Shown piece by piece: positions 56,137 through 64,000 of a stretch of 64,000 bases of DNA. Numbering within the stretch: the stretch's first letter is position 1; every line of letters starts with the position of its first letter. The position numbers and the translations under genes were made by a program. Origin of the DNA: an uncultured Shimia sp. (GTDB lineage Bacteria; Pseudomonadota; Alphaproteobacteria; Rhodobacterales; Rhodobacteraceae); contig NZ_CANLRL010000007.1 of NCBI RefSeq assembly GCF_947493595.1, positions 1 to 64,000 on the forward strand, written 5' to 3'. Below the pieces are notes generated by a model, which worked only from the letters and a program-made list of their open reading frames with translations, had not been told where the DNA came from and ran no database searches.

Positions 56137-57009
56137 ATGCGTGAAGGCACGTTTATTGGGCCAATCATTATTGCCATTGGACTACTCGTGGCGGCCATTG
56201 CTTTTGCTGTCGTAGGGGCGGTGATGGAAACGGCAGACGGTTCCGCTGAGTTAAGGATGTCACGTAGTGAAGCAGACATCGCGGCCCTGGAGCGCGAGTT
56301 AGGTGATCTAAAGAAATTGATGTCGGAATTGCAAGAAGAGCAGGCGCGGCTCTCAGAGGAGCAGGCACTGGCGGTTGCAAGAGGCGAGGCGTCATTAGCG
56401 GGCCAGCTTGAAGTGTCTGCCAGTGACATTACCGGCGGTGGCGATGAAAACTTTGGCCCAAGTATTGAGCGCATGACTGAAGTGGGAACTTTGGACAAGA
56501 TGGCGTTTAACCAAGGTATCAGCCAGCCACGTAACCGCATCATGCTTGAAGTCCTGGGTCACCCGCGGTCCAGCTATACTCAGGACTGTGCGCCGGTGAC
56601 CCAGGAAAAGCTAAAGGCTTTGATGGAGACCCGGCAAGTGGGGCCGATCAAGGTGACGATGATCCGCCCAGCATTGGCGTCGCTTGAGCGGATCATGACC
56701 AAACTGGAAGCTACAGAGCCGGAGGTGCACGCGGCTTTGGGCACGGCCGGAGCACTGTGTGCCCGACTGGTGCGAGGGTCAAAGCGGTCTGTTTCGAACC
56801 ATAGTTGGGGCACCGCAATAGATTTGAAACTCGAAGGTCGGTTGGATGGGTTTGGCGATGGTGGCACGCAGTTTGGACTGATCCTGCTTGCGGAGTTGTT
56901 CAACGAAGAAGGGTGGTATTGGGGCGCGGCCTATAACCGAGAAGACTCGATGCATTTTGAAGTCGGCGTAGAGACTTTGCGGCGCTGGCAGGCCGAAGGG
57001 GACCTCTGA
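56137..57009 (+). CDS. membrane-anchored M15-type D,D-carboxypeptidase-like protein
   Basis: 290 aa. One N-terminal membrane helix (FIGPIIIAIGLLVAAIAFAVVGAVM) is followed by a coiled coil (about 40-90) and a zinc peptidase domain with SNHSWGTAID (His222, Asp229) and MHFEVG (His273), the M15/VanY ligands. It would trim peptidoglycan stem peptides, perhaps opening the wall for the secretion apparatus. It lies between the phosphatase and TssL-TssM hybrid genes with gaps of only three bases on each side. Confidence 0.86.
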   Translation: MREGTFIGPIIIAIGLLVAAIAFAVVGAVMETADGSAELRMSRSEADIAALERELGDLKKLMSELQEEQARLSEEQALAVARGEASLAGQLEVSASDITGGGDENFGPSIERMTEVGTLDKMAFNQGISQPRNRIMLEVLGHPRSSYTQDCAPVTQEKLKALMETRQVGPIKVTMIRPALASLERIMTKLEATEPEVHAALGTAGALCARLVRGSKRSVSNHSWGTAIDLKLEGRLDGFGDGGTQFGLILLAELFNEEGWYWGAAYNREDSMHFEVGVETLRRWQAEGDL

Positions 57010-57012
57010 GCT

Positions 57013-59469
57013 ATGGCGAAAGCTGGGCGGGAAAACACCAACGCGGTGACCGTGTACCAGCATGCCGCGAGACCGGTTCTGGATTGGACTGATACGCTTG
57101 AACGTCGTGCACGGCAACCGATCGGGACCCTTGTCACCGAAGCTGAGAGGGAGTTGGAGCAGTTTGAGGCAAGGCTGGTTCGGGCACAGGTGCAGGGCCA
57201 GTCCATCAAACCGGCGCGTTACGCGCTGGCGGTCTTGATGGATGGGCAAGTGCGCCAAACACCAGGCATCGATCTTGGTGGGTGGTCTGTTCTGGCGCAT
57301 CGGCAACTGTTTGAAGGTCGTGATATGACCGTTGCTCGGATCAGAGACTTTGAGGAAACTGCCGCGCACGCCGGCGATGACTATAGCGACTTAGCGATTT
57401 TTCTGAAGCAGATCCTTGCGTTGTCGCAGGAGCGCAGACATGGGCATAAGGCCCCGGATTCTGGAAGCTGGGGGTGGAGAATTATCGGATCTGTCATGCT
57501 TCTGGTTGCTGCACTGATCGGCTATGCGGCATTCTTCGAATACAAATTTCAAAGGGACTTGCGGGCTGGATTTGAAGACGAGGTTCTTTCTTTGGGATTG
57601 GATAGGCCGCAGGCGGGCGCCGAGCTGGTTGCTCGGCTAGATCAGATGCAAGCGGCGTTGGTACGAGTGCAAAAGGCGGCGGAGCGCGCACCACTGAAAC
57701 GCAGATTCCGACTGCCGGTATTGGACAGTGAAACCTATGCCCAGCGGGCCTATTCGGACGTGGTTGCCCGCCAAGTTCCTCCAGCGATAGCTGATGCCAT
57801 TGAAACGATCGTGGCCACGGAAGGTGACGGTTTGGTGCTTTACGATACGCTGCGGGCTTGGGTCATCCTGACTGGCGAGGATGAGTGGCAAACCACATGG
57901 TTGGCGGGCTGGTTGCGCGATCACACTGCTGCGCTTGGAGTGGGAGGGTTGGCTCGACATGTCGCGCCTTTGGCTGGACCTATTGTGAAATTGGCTCCAA
58001 GTGACGCGGTGTTGATGGATCAAGCCCGGGCGTTTGCCGCTGAAGTGGCTGAATCGGACAGAACATGGTTGGAGCTGAAGCGGGCGCCTGAAACTGTGGA
58101 ACTCTCAGATTGGCACCCGGAGCAAGCTGTGCCGCTGTTGGCAGACGTGATGGTGCGACGCTCCGGGCAACCGGTAACCGAACCAATACCAGGGATATAT
58201 ACCGCTGAGGGGTGGCTGTATGCGCGTAATTTTGGGATTGGCGTGGCGGTGCAGAAAGCGCGAGCTATTGGTCCCATTGTCACGGAGCAGGTACTTACTC
58301 GGAACAATAAGACGCCAGATTTGCTTGCCAATCGGCTGCAGGAAGAAACCATCGCCGTTTGGCAAAATTGGCTTGCCGATTTGCGGGTCCGCCCGTTTTC
58401 GGACCGTGACGCGGCCATCATTGTGTCTGGTGCGCTTAGCCAGGCCAACAACCCTCTCAGTCAGGTTCTGCGAGCGGTTTTTGTGGAAGCGGGTGGTGGG
58501 GATCGTAGACGCAGCCATGAGCAGCAATTGGCGCTGGCCCGTATTTTTGGACCAACAATTCAATATCTGGATCAGGGGCGGATGGTAGAAATGGCGCGGC
58601 TTTTTTCGTCTCTTAACGTCGCGTTGGGTGCTGCAGACAGCAGCCAAAAGCAAAGCAATCTGCGCTTGATGTCCGTTCAGGATCGCGCGCGGTCGATTTC
58701 GGCGCTGAATGCTGCGCCTGCAGTTGTTGCGCAGTTGACCGAAGATGTTCTGGTGCAGTCCGGGATGCTGGACGCGTCGGATGAAGGCGGCAACGCGCTG
58801 ACACGAGCATGGCAGCGTAGTGTATTTCCTTTGTGTCAACAGACGATCAAGGGGCGCTATCCGTTTGGCGCCGGGGCCGATGTAGCGCTGGCAGATGTGG
58901 TCGCCATGTTTGGCCCGCAAGGCGTGATGGCCGGTTATTTGACTGGAGTGGCGGGCCCTTATCTTGAAACCGGCCAAAGTCCTTGGCGTTGGAAACCTGA
59001 GGCGAGGTTTGCGGGGGTTTCACCTGAGAGCGCGGCATACCTGGAGCGCGCCGCAGTGATTTCTGAAGCGTTGTTTGATGAAAATGGCAAATTGCGGCAG
59101 CAGGTGACGCTGAGCGCGCTTGCCGAACTGGGGCAAACATTGGTTGCCTTTGGGGGAGAGGCGCGGCCGGTGCGGGCGCAGGGAGAGCCTGTCGCTTTGG
59201 TGTGGCCAGGTCCGCAGCCTGAGCTGGGCGTTGAAGTGAGCTTTCGAGAGAGCGCAGATGCCGCACGTTTGCAGAAACCTGGCCCTTGGGGATTGCTACG
59301 TTTGGTGGACAGCGTTCGTTTGCGTCTGCGTGATGAGGGGCAGCGTGCGTTGCTTGATTTGCGCACGGAGTCAGGTCGGGTATTTTTGAGCCTCACGTTT
59401 CATGACGAAATCAATCCGGTGTCCGCGCGCCGCGCCATTTTGGAGTTTCCCTGTCCACCCGCATTGTGA
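57013..59469 (+). CDS. TssL-TssM-like hybrid of the type VI membrane complex
   Basis: 818 aa. The N-terminal 150 residues are cytoplasmic and resemble part of DotU/TssL (ARYALAVLMDGQVRQTPG...GGWSVLAHRQLFEG). One membrane helix follows at about 155-175 (IIGSVMLLVAALIGYAAFF). The rest is periplasmic and shares blocks with the C-terminal half of TssM: GRYPF near residue 615, FGPQG, PWRW, VWPGP and GPWGLLRL. The standard TssM encoded at 62404 has the same blocks, so the window holds two TssM-like proteins. Standard TssM has three helices and an ATP-binding domain, both lacking here. It may be a separate envelope component or an alternative TssL. Confidence 0.72.
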   Translation: MAKAGRENTNAVTVYQHAARPVLDWTDTLERRARQPIGTLVTEAERELEQFEARLVRAQVQGQSIKPARYALAVLMDGQVRQTPGIDLGGWSVLAHRQLFEGRDMTVARIRDFEETAAHAGDDYSDLAIFLKQILALSQERRHGHKAPDSGSWGWRIIGSVMLLVAALIGYAAFFEYKFQRDLRAGFEDEVLSLGLDRPQAGAELVARLDQMQAALVRVQKAAERAPLKRRFRLPVLDSETYAQRAYSDVVARQVPPAIADAIETIVATEGDGLVLYDTLRAWVILTGEDEWQTTWLAGWLRDHTAALGVGGLARHVAPLAGPIVKLAPSDAVLMDQARAFAAEVAESDRTWLELKRAPETVELSDWHPEQAVPLLADVMVRRSGQPVTEPIPGIYTAEGWLYARNFGIGVAVQKARAIGPIVTEQVLTRNNKTPDLLANRLQEETIAVWQNWLADLRVRPFSDRDAAIIVSGALSQANNPLSQVLRAVFVEAGGGDRRRSHEQQLALARIFGPTIQYLDQGRMVEMARLFSSLNVALGAADSSQKQSNLRLMSVQDRARSISALNAAPAVVAQLTEDVLVQSGMLDASDEGGNALTRAWQRSVFPLCQQTIKGRYPFGAGADVALADVVAMFGPQGVMAGYLTGVAGPYLETGQSPWRWKPEARFAGVSPESAAYLERAAVISEALFDENGKLRQQVTLSALAELGQTLVAFGGEARPVRAQGEPVALVWPGPQPELGVEVSFRESADAARLQKPGPWGLLRLVDSVRLRLRDEGQRALLDLRTESGRVFLSLTFHDEINPVSARRAILEFPCPPAL

Positions 59470-59589
59470 GCCCGGCTACGGCTCAGTAAGGAAACCACTT
59501 CGGATTGGGTCCAATTTCGCATATGATTGGTTACAGACGAATTTTTATGAAGATCAATTTGTGACTGCATTGACAAGGGGAGGCGCCTT

Positions 59590-61902
59590 ATGGCGATCGA
59601 CCGCATTGCCCGTTTGACCACTCCGTTGCCCGACATTGAGGGACAACCGGCGCTGATCTTTGGCAGGTTGACTGGACAGGATTGTGTCAGCCGTTGTTTT
59701 CAATTTGACGTTTTGGCCTTTAGCACCAGTCCTGACATCATATCTGACGATTTGTTGGGATTGCCGGTCACGGTAGATGTGACCACCAACGAAGACGCCC
59801 CAGATTTGTGCCGCTATTTTCACGGCATTGTTGATCAGTTCCGATTTGAGGGGAACGATGACGATGCCTTGTTTGCCTATCGTCTGGTTTTGCGGCCGTT
59901 CCTGTGGATGCTGTCCAAGACGTCGGATAATCGAATTTTTCAGGAAAAGACCTCAGTTGAGATCATTGAGCAGATCTTGGGTGAATATGGATTTGGTGAT
60001 TATGAGCTGCGCCTATCTGGTAGTTACGATACGCGAGAATACTGTGTTCAGTTTGGCGAGAGCGACCTGAATTTCCTGCAGAGGTTGATGGAGTTTGAAG
60101 GCATCTTTTATTTCTTCGAGTTCGAAGAAGGTGTGCATAAACTGATCTTTGCGGACGCAGACAGCAACGTGGTGGATTGCCCAGAGGCACCGGAGTTGCG
60201 CTTTGAGCCCAACGTGATGGCTGGCACCGAAGGTATTGGCGTGATCAGTGCATTGATGCGCGAAGACATGGTGGTCACGGCCAAACACGCACTAAACGAC
60301 TACAATTTCGAGACCCCTTCGACAGATTTGTTATCGGCAGATACGGCACCGCCCAAACACGCGCGGGCCGACTATGAGCGCTACGACTATCCCGGCACTT
60401 ACGAGGATGCCGGGGGAGGGGGCGCATTATCAAAAGTAAGGCGTGCTGAGGATCAGGCGCTGCGCCATCAAGTCTTTGCACATTCTACAGCCAGCATGCC
60501 TTGCTCCGGTCATCGCTTTAAGCTTTTTGACCATGCGCGCGAAGCCGAGAACATTCCATTTTTTATTCTTGAGGCCAAATATCAAATTTGGGACGGTCAA
60601 TATGTTGCGGGCGGTGAGATGGATCAGGACCGTGGCTTTGAAGCGCGGTACATACTGGTACCATCTGACAATGAGTTCCGGCCAGCGCGGACGACACCAT
60701 GGCCGGTTATGAAAGGCCCGCAGACAGCTATCGTGGTTGGCCCTGCCGGCGAAGAAATCTACACCGATGAGTACTCGCGGGTGAAGGTGCAGTTTTACTG
60801 GGACAGAGAGGGCACCCACGACGAAAATTCGACGTGTTTCATCCGGGTCAGTTCTGCATGGGCTGGGTCGGGCTGGGGCTTCATTCAAATCCCGCGCATA
60901 GGCCAGGAAGTGATTGTGGACTTTCTGGATGGTGATCCTGACAGGCCAATCATCACTGGCCGAGTGTATAATGCTGAACAAATGCCGCCCTATGCCTTGC
61001 CGGGTAACGCAACTCAGTCCGGTTGGAAATCTAACACGTCGCTTGGCGGTGGAGGCTGGAACGAGCTCCGTTTTGAAGACAAGGCCGGGGATGAAGAGGT
61101 CTATTTTCAAGCTCAAAAAGACCACAACGAATGGATCAAGAACAACGAGACCCGCAATGTCGACAATGATTTTGCCGAGACTGTGGGACACGACGCCAAA
61201 CAGGATGTTGTGAATGACCGCGACGAAACTGTAGGCAATAACAAGACTACACAGGTTGGTGTCGATCGCACGGTCAGTATCGGCAACAATGACACGGAAA
61301 CCGTGGGCGTGGATCGTAGCCTTTCGGTGGGGGCAAATGAATCAATTGTGGTTGGGGTCAACTCGACGGAAACGATTGGATCGAACCATACACAGACCGT
61401 TGGCGCCAATCAGGCAGTGACGGTTGCAGTGGCCCGTGCGGACACAGTTGGGGCCTCTGAAGCTCGGACTGTAGGTGGGCCGCAAACCAATACAATCGGG
61501 GCGACACGATCGGTCTCTGTTGGATCCACGCAAAGTCATAGTGTGGGCTCAACAGACAGCTGGGAAGTCGGTGGCAATCAAACCGTGAAGATCGCGAAGA
61601 CACAAGCAAGCGAGATCGGAAAAGATCAGGACGTCAAAATTGGCGAAAACATGGTTGAGGCGGTTGGCAAAGACAAATCCGCGACCATTGGTGAGAACTT
61701 GAATATCGATGTTGGAAAGAACATTTCGATCAAGGCTGGCGACGAGATCACGCTGACCTGTGGCAAGGCCAAAGTCCAGCTCAAGAAAGATGGGACCATT
61801 GTGCTGGAAGGCAAAGACATCAGCCTAAAAGGCAGCGGCAAGATCGTTGGTGAAGCGGGGGGCAACATGACGTTCAAAGGCAGCAAGATCGATCTGAACT
61901 GA
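59590..61902 (+). CDS. type VI secretion spike protein VgrG
   Basis: 770 aa. Residues 1 to about 370 match the gp27-like base, followed by a gp5 OB-fold (about 385-460: GPAGEEIYTDEYSRVKVQFYWD, WGFIQIPRIGQEVIVDFLDGDPDRPIITG). A long beta-helical stalk of ETVG/xxVGxN-type repeats runs from about 540 to 700, and the C terminus (about 710-770) is the usual gp5 tip. No extra effector domain is seen. GGGGAGG precedes ATG. It is convergent with tagF. Confidence 0.95.
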   Translation: MAIDRIARLTTPLPDIEGQPALIFGRLTGQDCVSRCFQFDVLAFSTSPDIISDDLLGLPVTVDVTTNEDAPDLCRYFHGIVDQFRFEGNDDDALFAYRLVLRPFLWMLSKTSDNRIFQEKTSVEIIEQILGEYGFGDYELRLSGSYDTREYCVQFGESDLNFLQRLMEFEGIFYFFEFEEGVHKLIFADADSNVVDCPEAPELRFEPNVMAGTEGIGVISALMREDMVVTAKHALNDYNFETPSTDLLSADTAPPKHARADYERYDYPGTYEDAGGGGALSKVRRAEDQALRHQVFAHSTASMPCSGHRFKLFDHAREAENIPFFILEAKYQIWDGQYVAGGEMDQDRGFEARYILVPSDNEFRPARTTPWPVMKGPQTAIVVGPAGEEIYTDEYSRVKVQFYWDREGTHDENSTCFIRVSSAWAGSGWGFIQIPRIGQEVIVDFLDGDPDRPIITGRVYNAEQMPPYALPGNATQSGWKSNTSLGGGGWNELRFEDKAGDEEVYFQAQKDHNEWIKNNETRNVDNDFAETVGHDAKQDVVNDRDETVGNNKTTQVGVDRTVSIGNNDTETVGVDRSLSVGANESIVVGVNSTETIGSNHTQTVGANQAVTVAVARADTVGASEARTVGGPQTNTIGATRSVSVGSTQSHSVGSTDSWEVGGNQTVKIAKTQASEIGKDQDVKIGENMVEAVGKDKSATIGENLNIDVGKNISIKAGDEITLTCGKAKVQLKKDGTIVLEGKDISLKGSGKIVGEAGGNMTFKGSKIDLN

Positions 61903-61911
61903 CGCGCGTAC

Positions 61912-62403
61912 TCAGAACCATTCGCCAAGCGCTTCATCTACATCTTTGGGTGTGTCATGGTCTTGCCAGACTGCGGGTACCGTCAGGGGGCTTCCCGACG
62001 TTTCTGGGTTTGGCACGGTGCTTAAAGCTTCAAAAAGCGCGTCCACATTGTCTTCATGCCACAGCGGATCAATCACAGTTTCAGCCCAGATGTTGGCTGC
62101 GGTTTGGTCTGCGCCATTGAGCGCGACGCAGGCAGCCACAGGGAAGGCACGCTTGTGTGCGTCCAATGACGGGACAACACACAAAAGCAATGGACCCGCG
62201 GGGCCGGCGATGACAGCGCGAATGCCGCCTGCGGGCCAGCGCTCTGGATGATGTGCCGCCTGGCCAAGTTTTTTTGTCAGAAAGCGATCCAGTACCCCAC
62301 GTACCCCCGACGACAAGCCGCGCGCAACAAAGTCGCCCGCACATGGCACCTTACCAAAAAAGCCTGTTTGGTCTTGATAAGCGGACGAGTGCTTAGTTCC
62401 CAT
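61912..62403 (-). CDS. tagF: type VI secretion accessory protein TagF
   Basis: 163 aa. GFFGKVPCAGDFVARGLSSG and the following FLTKKLGQAA segment match TagF (DUF2094) proteins, which repress T6SS activity after translation in characterised systems. The family's later Trp-containing block (IDPLWHEDNVD) is present. The ATG directly follows the TssM stop (TGAATG), so it is in the tssM operon. Short compared with TagF proteins fused to PP2C domains; here the phosphatase is encoded separately at 55384. Confidence 0.9.
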   Translation of the reverse strand: MGTKHSSAYQDQTGFFGKVPCAGDFVARGLSSGVRGVLDRFLTKKLGQAAHHPERWPAGGIRAVIAGPAGPLLLCVVPSLDAHKRAFPVAACVALNGADQTAANIWAETVIDPLWHEDNVDALFEALSTVPNPETSGSPLTVPAVWQDHDTPKDVDEALGEWF

Positions 62404-64000
62404 TCAAAAACCACGCGGGCAGGAAAAGCCCGAAAAAAGTTGTAAATCAAATGGGTTTTCCACTGAGTTAGCTCTCAGGTCAAAGCGAGCAGAGTAGCCG
62501 CTAGCCCCCAGCGACAACTTGAAAACTTCGGGGAGCGTGGTCTTGGACAAGCGCCCCTTGCGCAACAGGCGCAGCAGCGCCCAGCTACCGGTCTCGGATG
62601 TGATCAGCTCAGAAGATCCGTCCACCGGCGCAAATGTCAGAGTGATCATATTGGTGCCATCCGGCCCCGGCCAGGTCATGGGCAAGGGGCGTGTTGCGGC
62701 ATTGAAATAGCTCAACACTTGCCCGTCCACATTGAGCGTCACGCGGGAGGCATTGGCGCTTAGATCCTTGGGTTCCAAGGCAAAGGCCACCACTGGCCCC
62801 GCGCCTCCGGGGAACAGCGCATCACGCATCGAACGGGCATTTTCAAATGGCTTTAGCAATTCGGCATCCAGACCAAAATCCGCCCGCCATTGCCACGGGC
62901 GCACGGCAGTGTCGATGTAAGCCCCAAGGTTGTCGTCGGTGAAACTGTCAACCAAACCGCCGGGGCCAAACAGACGCGAGAAGTCGAGCGTGTTCACGTC
63001 AATCGCGCTGGATGGGTCAAACGGATACCGGCCCGCGGTCGCGGATCGACAGAACGGCAATACATCGGCGCGCCAACGTGCATTGAGCTGTGCGAGCACC
63101 GCGTCTCTGGTGACGCTGATGGCGTCACCTGCGATACCTGCGATCCACTGGTCAATTGGATCGGGTAAGGTGGCAGCTTCATTGGCAATTGCGCCAGTCA
63201 ACTGCGGCAGCCCTCCTCGGGCTAGTAATGCGGATTGTGGATCTGGACTGGCGGCAACGGTCTGTAATTCATTTGAAAGCGCAGTCAGCGCCACTACAGC
63301 GTCATCGAGTGATGGTGGCACGCCATCCACTTCTTGAACTGTGCCTCGGATGGGAGCGAAGTGGTCTGACACGGGTGTGCCTGGCGGCAGTTCCGGGGGG
63401 CCTCCACTGCTGCTGTTACCAACGCCGGACTTGCGTGCAATCCGGCTGGTTGATTTCACCAGCTTACCAATTTTTCCGAGTTTGGAGGCGGCTTTAAGGC
63501 CCGCCTTTTGGGCGGCTGCACCGCCGTCGCCTTCGGGGGCGATGTAAGCCAAATGCGTCTCGGCAACGACCGAGAGCAGAAGACGTTTGAGTGAGGAATC
63601 GACAGAGGAAAGATCTTTGAGATTGGCGCGGGCCTGATTGAGATCACTGATTGGTGTCAGGCGAATGTCGCGCAGGAAACTGTCCCACTGCGCAATGTAG
63701 TCGTCATAGTAGAGCTTGAGGATGTCTTTCTCTAATGTATCGGCGTTGGCCTCAGCACTTTCTGCGCAACCACCGGCGAAGACCGCGCGATCCAGTAAGG
63801 CTTGCGCCGCGACTTCGGGCAACAGCGGCAGCACGCTTTCGTGAAAGGCATTATAAGTGAAGGCCCCTGGCAAGCCCACGCGTAGGGTTTTCTCAGAGAG
63901 ACGAGAGAAGACTTGTGTGCCTTTTGGTCCGGTCTGCTCTGCCGGGATCCAATCCGGCAGTCCCGCCAATGCCGGATCGCTGCGAAGCGCACGATAGGCC
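62404..64000 (-). CDS. tssM: TssM (IcmF), C-terminal part, cut by the window edge
   Basis: About 530 residues of the periplasmic C-terminal region; the frame is open to base 64000, so the start is outside. Typical blocks are WRADVLPFCRSATAGRYPF, FGPGG, PWQW, ALEPKDLSANASRVTLNVDGQ, MTWPGPDG and GSWALLRLLRKG. TssM spans the inner membrane and periplasm in the T6SS membrane complex. tagF follows directly. A first codon inside the window would not be the real start. Confidence 0.92.
   Translation of the reverse strand, partial: AYRALRSDPALAGLPDWIPAEQTGPKGTQVFSRLSEKTLRVGLPGAFTYNAFHESVLPLLPEVAAQALLDRAVFAGGCAESAEANADTLEKDILKLYYDDYIAQWDSFLRDIRLTPISDLNQARANLKDLSSVDSSLKRLLLSVVAETHLAYIAPEGDGGAAAQKAGLKAASKLGKIGKLVKSTSRIARKSGVGNSSSGGPPELPPGTPVSDHFAPIRGTVQEVDGVPPSLDDAVVALTALSNELQTVAASPDPQSALLARGGLPQLTGAIANEAATLPDPIDQWIAGIAGDAISVTRDAVLAQLNARWRADVLPFCRSATAGRYPFDPSSAIDVNTLDFSRLFGPGGLVDSFTDDNLGAYIDTAVRPWQWRADFGLDAELLKPFENARSMRDALFPGGAGPVVAFALEPKDLSANASRVTLNVDGQVLSYFNAATRPLPMTWPGPDGTNMITLTFAPVDGSSELITSETGSWALLRLLRKGRLSKTTLPEVFKLSLGASGYSARFDLRANSVENPFDLQLFSGFSCPRGF

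Noticed and set aside
61140-61700. Stalk repeats of VgrG considered as an effector domain
   Set aside because: The short VG-type repeats are the normal beta-helical needle, and the C terminus is the standard tip.

Overview
The window looks like part of a marine Roseobacter-group alphaproteobacterium (Rhodobacterales). Supporting signs are two TRAP transporters for organic acids or sugars, an Agrobacterium-type uronate pathway, a polyamine-type ABC transporter, a type VI secretion locus, and the 3' part of an initiator tRNA at the left edge. In this order the initiator tRNA commonly closes the rRNA operon, so the window probably starts just after one; that is inference.

Region 1 (1-about 9.6 kb) is an integrative, mobilizable element. 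A large serine recombinase reads back into the initiator tRNA, and its last 13 codons are antisense tRNA sequence. Next come a MobV-type relaxase with an inverted repeat upstream (candidate oriT), a small ribbon-helix-helix-like protein, an unknown protein and a GIY-YIG-like protein. The cargo is a tightly coupled operon: an AAA+/M41 (FtsH-like, soluble) protease interrupted by one in-frame TAG, a DEDDh-exonuclease-like protein that has lost key residues, and a calcineurin-like phosphoesterase.

Region 2 (9.7-17.8 kb) is a catabolic module: HutC-type GntR regulator, Gfo/Idh/MocA oxidoreductase, SsuD-type monooxygenase, aldo/keto reductase, flavin reductase and a complete TRAP transporter. The set matches the oxidative desulfonation logic of the sulfoquinovose monooxygenase (sulfo-SMO) pathway, with TRAP in place of ABC uptake. 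The truncated end of an amidohydrolase lies beside it. A Sel1 protein, a di-haem peroxidase and a receiver-only response regulator follow.

Region 3 (20.8-32.0 kb) is a complete oxidative hexuronate pathway to 2-oxoglutarate: uronate dehydrogenase, galactarolactone isomerase and cycloisomerase, 5-dehydro-4-deoxyglucarate dehydratase and an oxoglutarate-semialdehyde dehydrogenase. It also has a TRAP transporter, an RraA-like protein, an SDR and a FadR-type regulator. A 15-base motif recurs upstream of three of its transcription units.

Region 4 (32.4-44.6 kb) holds a TetR regulator and a PotABCD-like ABC transporter with a crotonase and an acyl-CoA ligase. A Tat-exported N,N-dimethylformamidase-like protein, a frameshifted outer-membrane-like protein and an exported YtcJ-type amidohydrolase follow.

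Region 5 (44.8-48.3 kb) is decayed: a second serine recombinase with a one-base frameshift, about 0.9 kb without a recognisable gene, and a broken AlgJ/AlgX-like acetyltransferase.

Region 6 (48.5-64 kb) is a type VI secretion flank. It has a YceI-OmpA fusion, two exported caspase-like proteins, a Ser/Gly lipoprotein, a second OmpA protein, a PP2C phosphatase, an M15 peptidase, a TssL-TssM-like hybrid, VgrG, TagF and the C-terminal part of a standard TssM cut by the window edge. The caspase pair with the TssL-TssM hybrid, and the AAA+/M41 operon of region 1, are the best candidates for undescribed systems.
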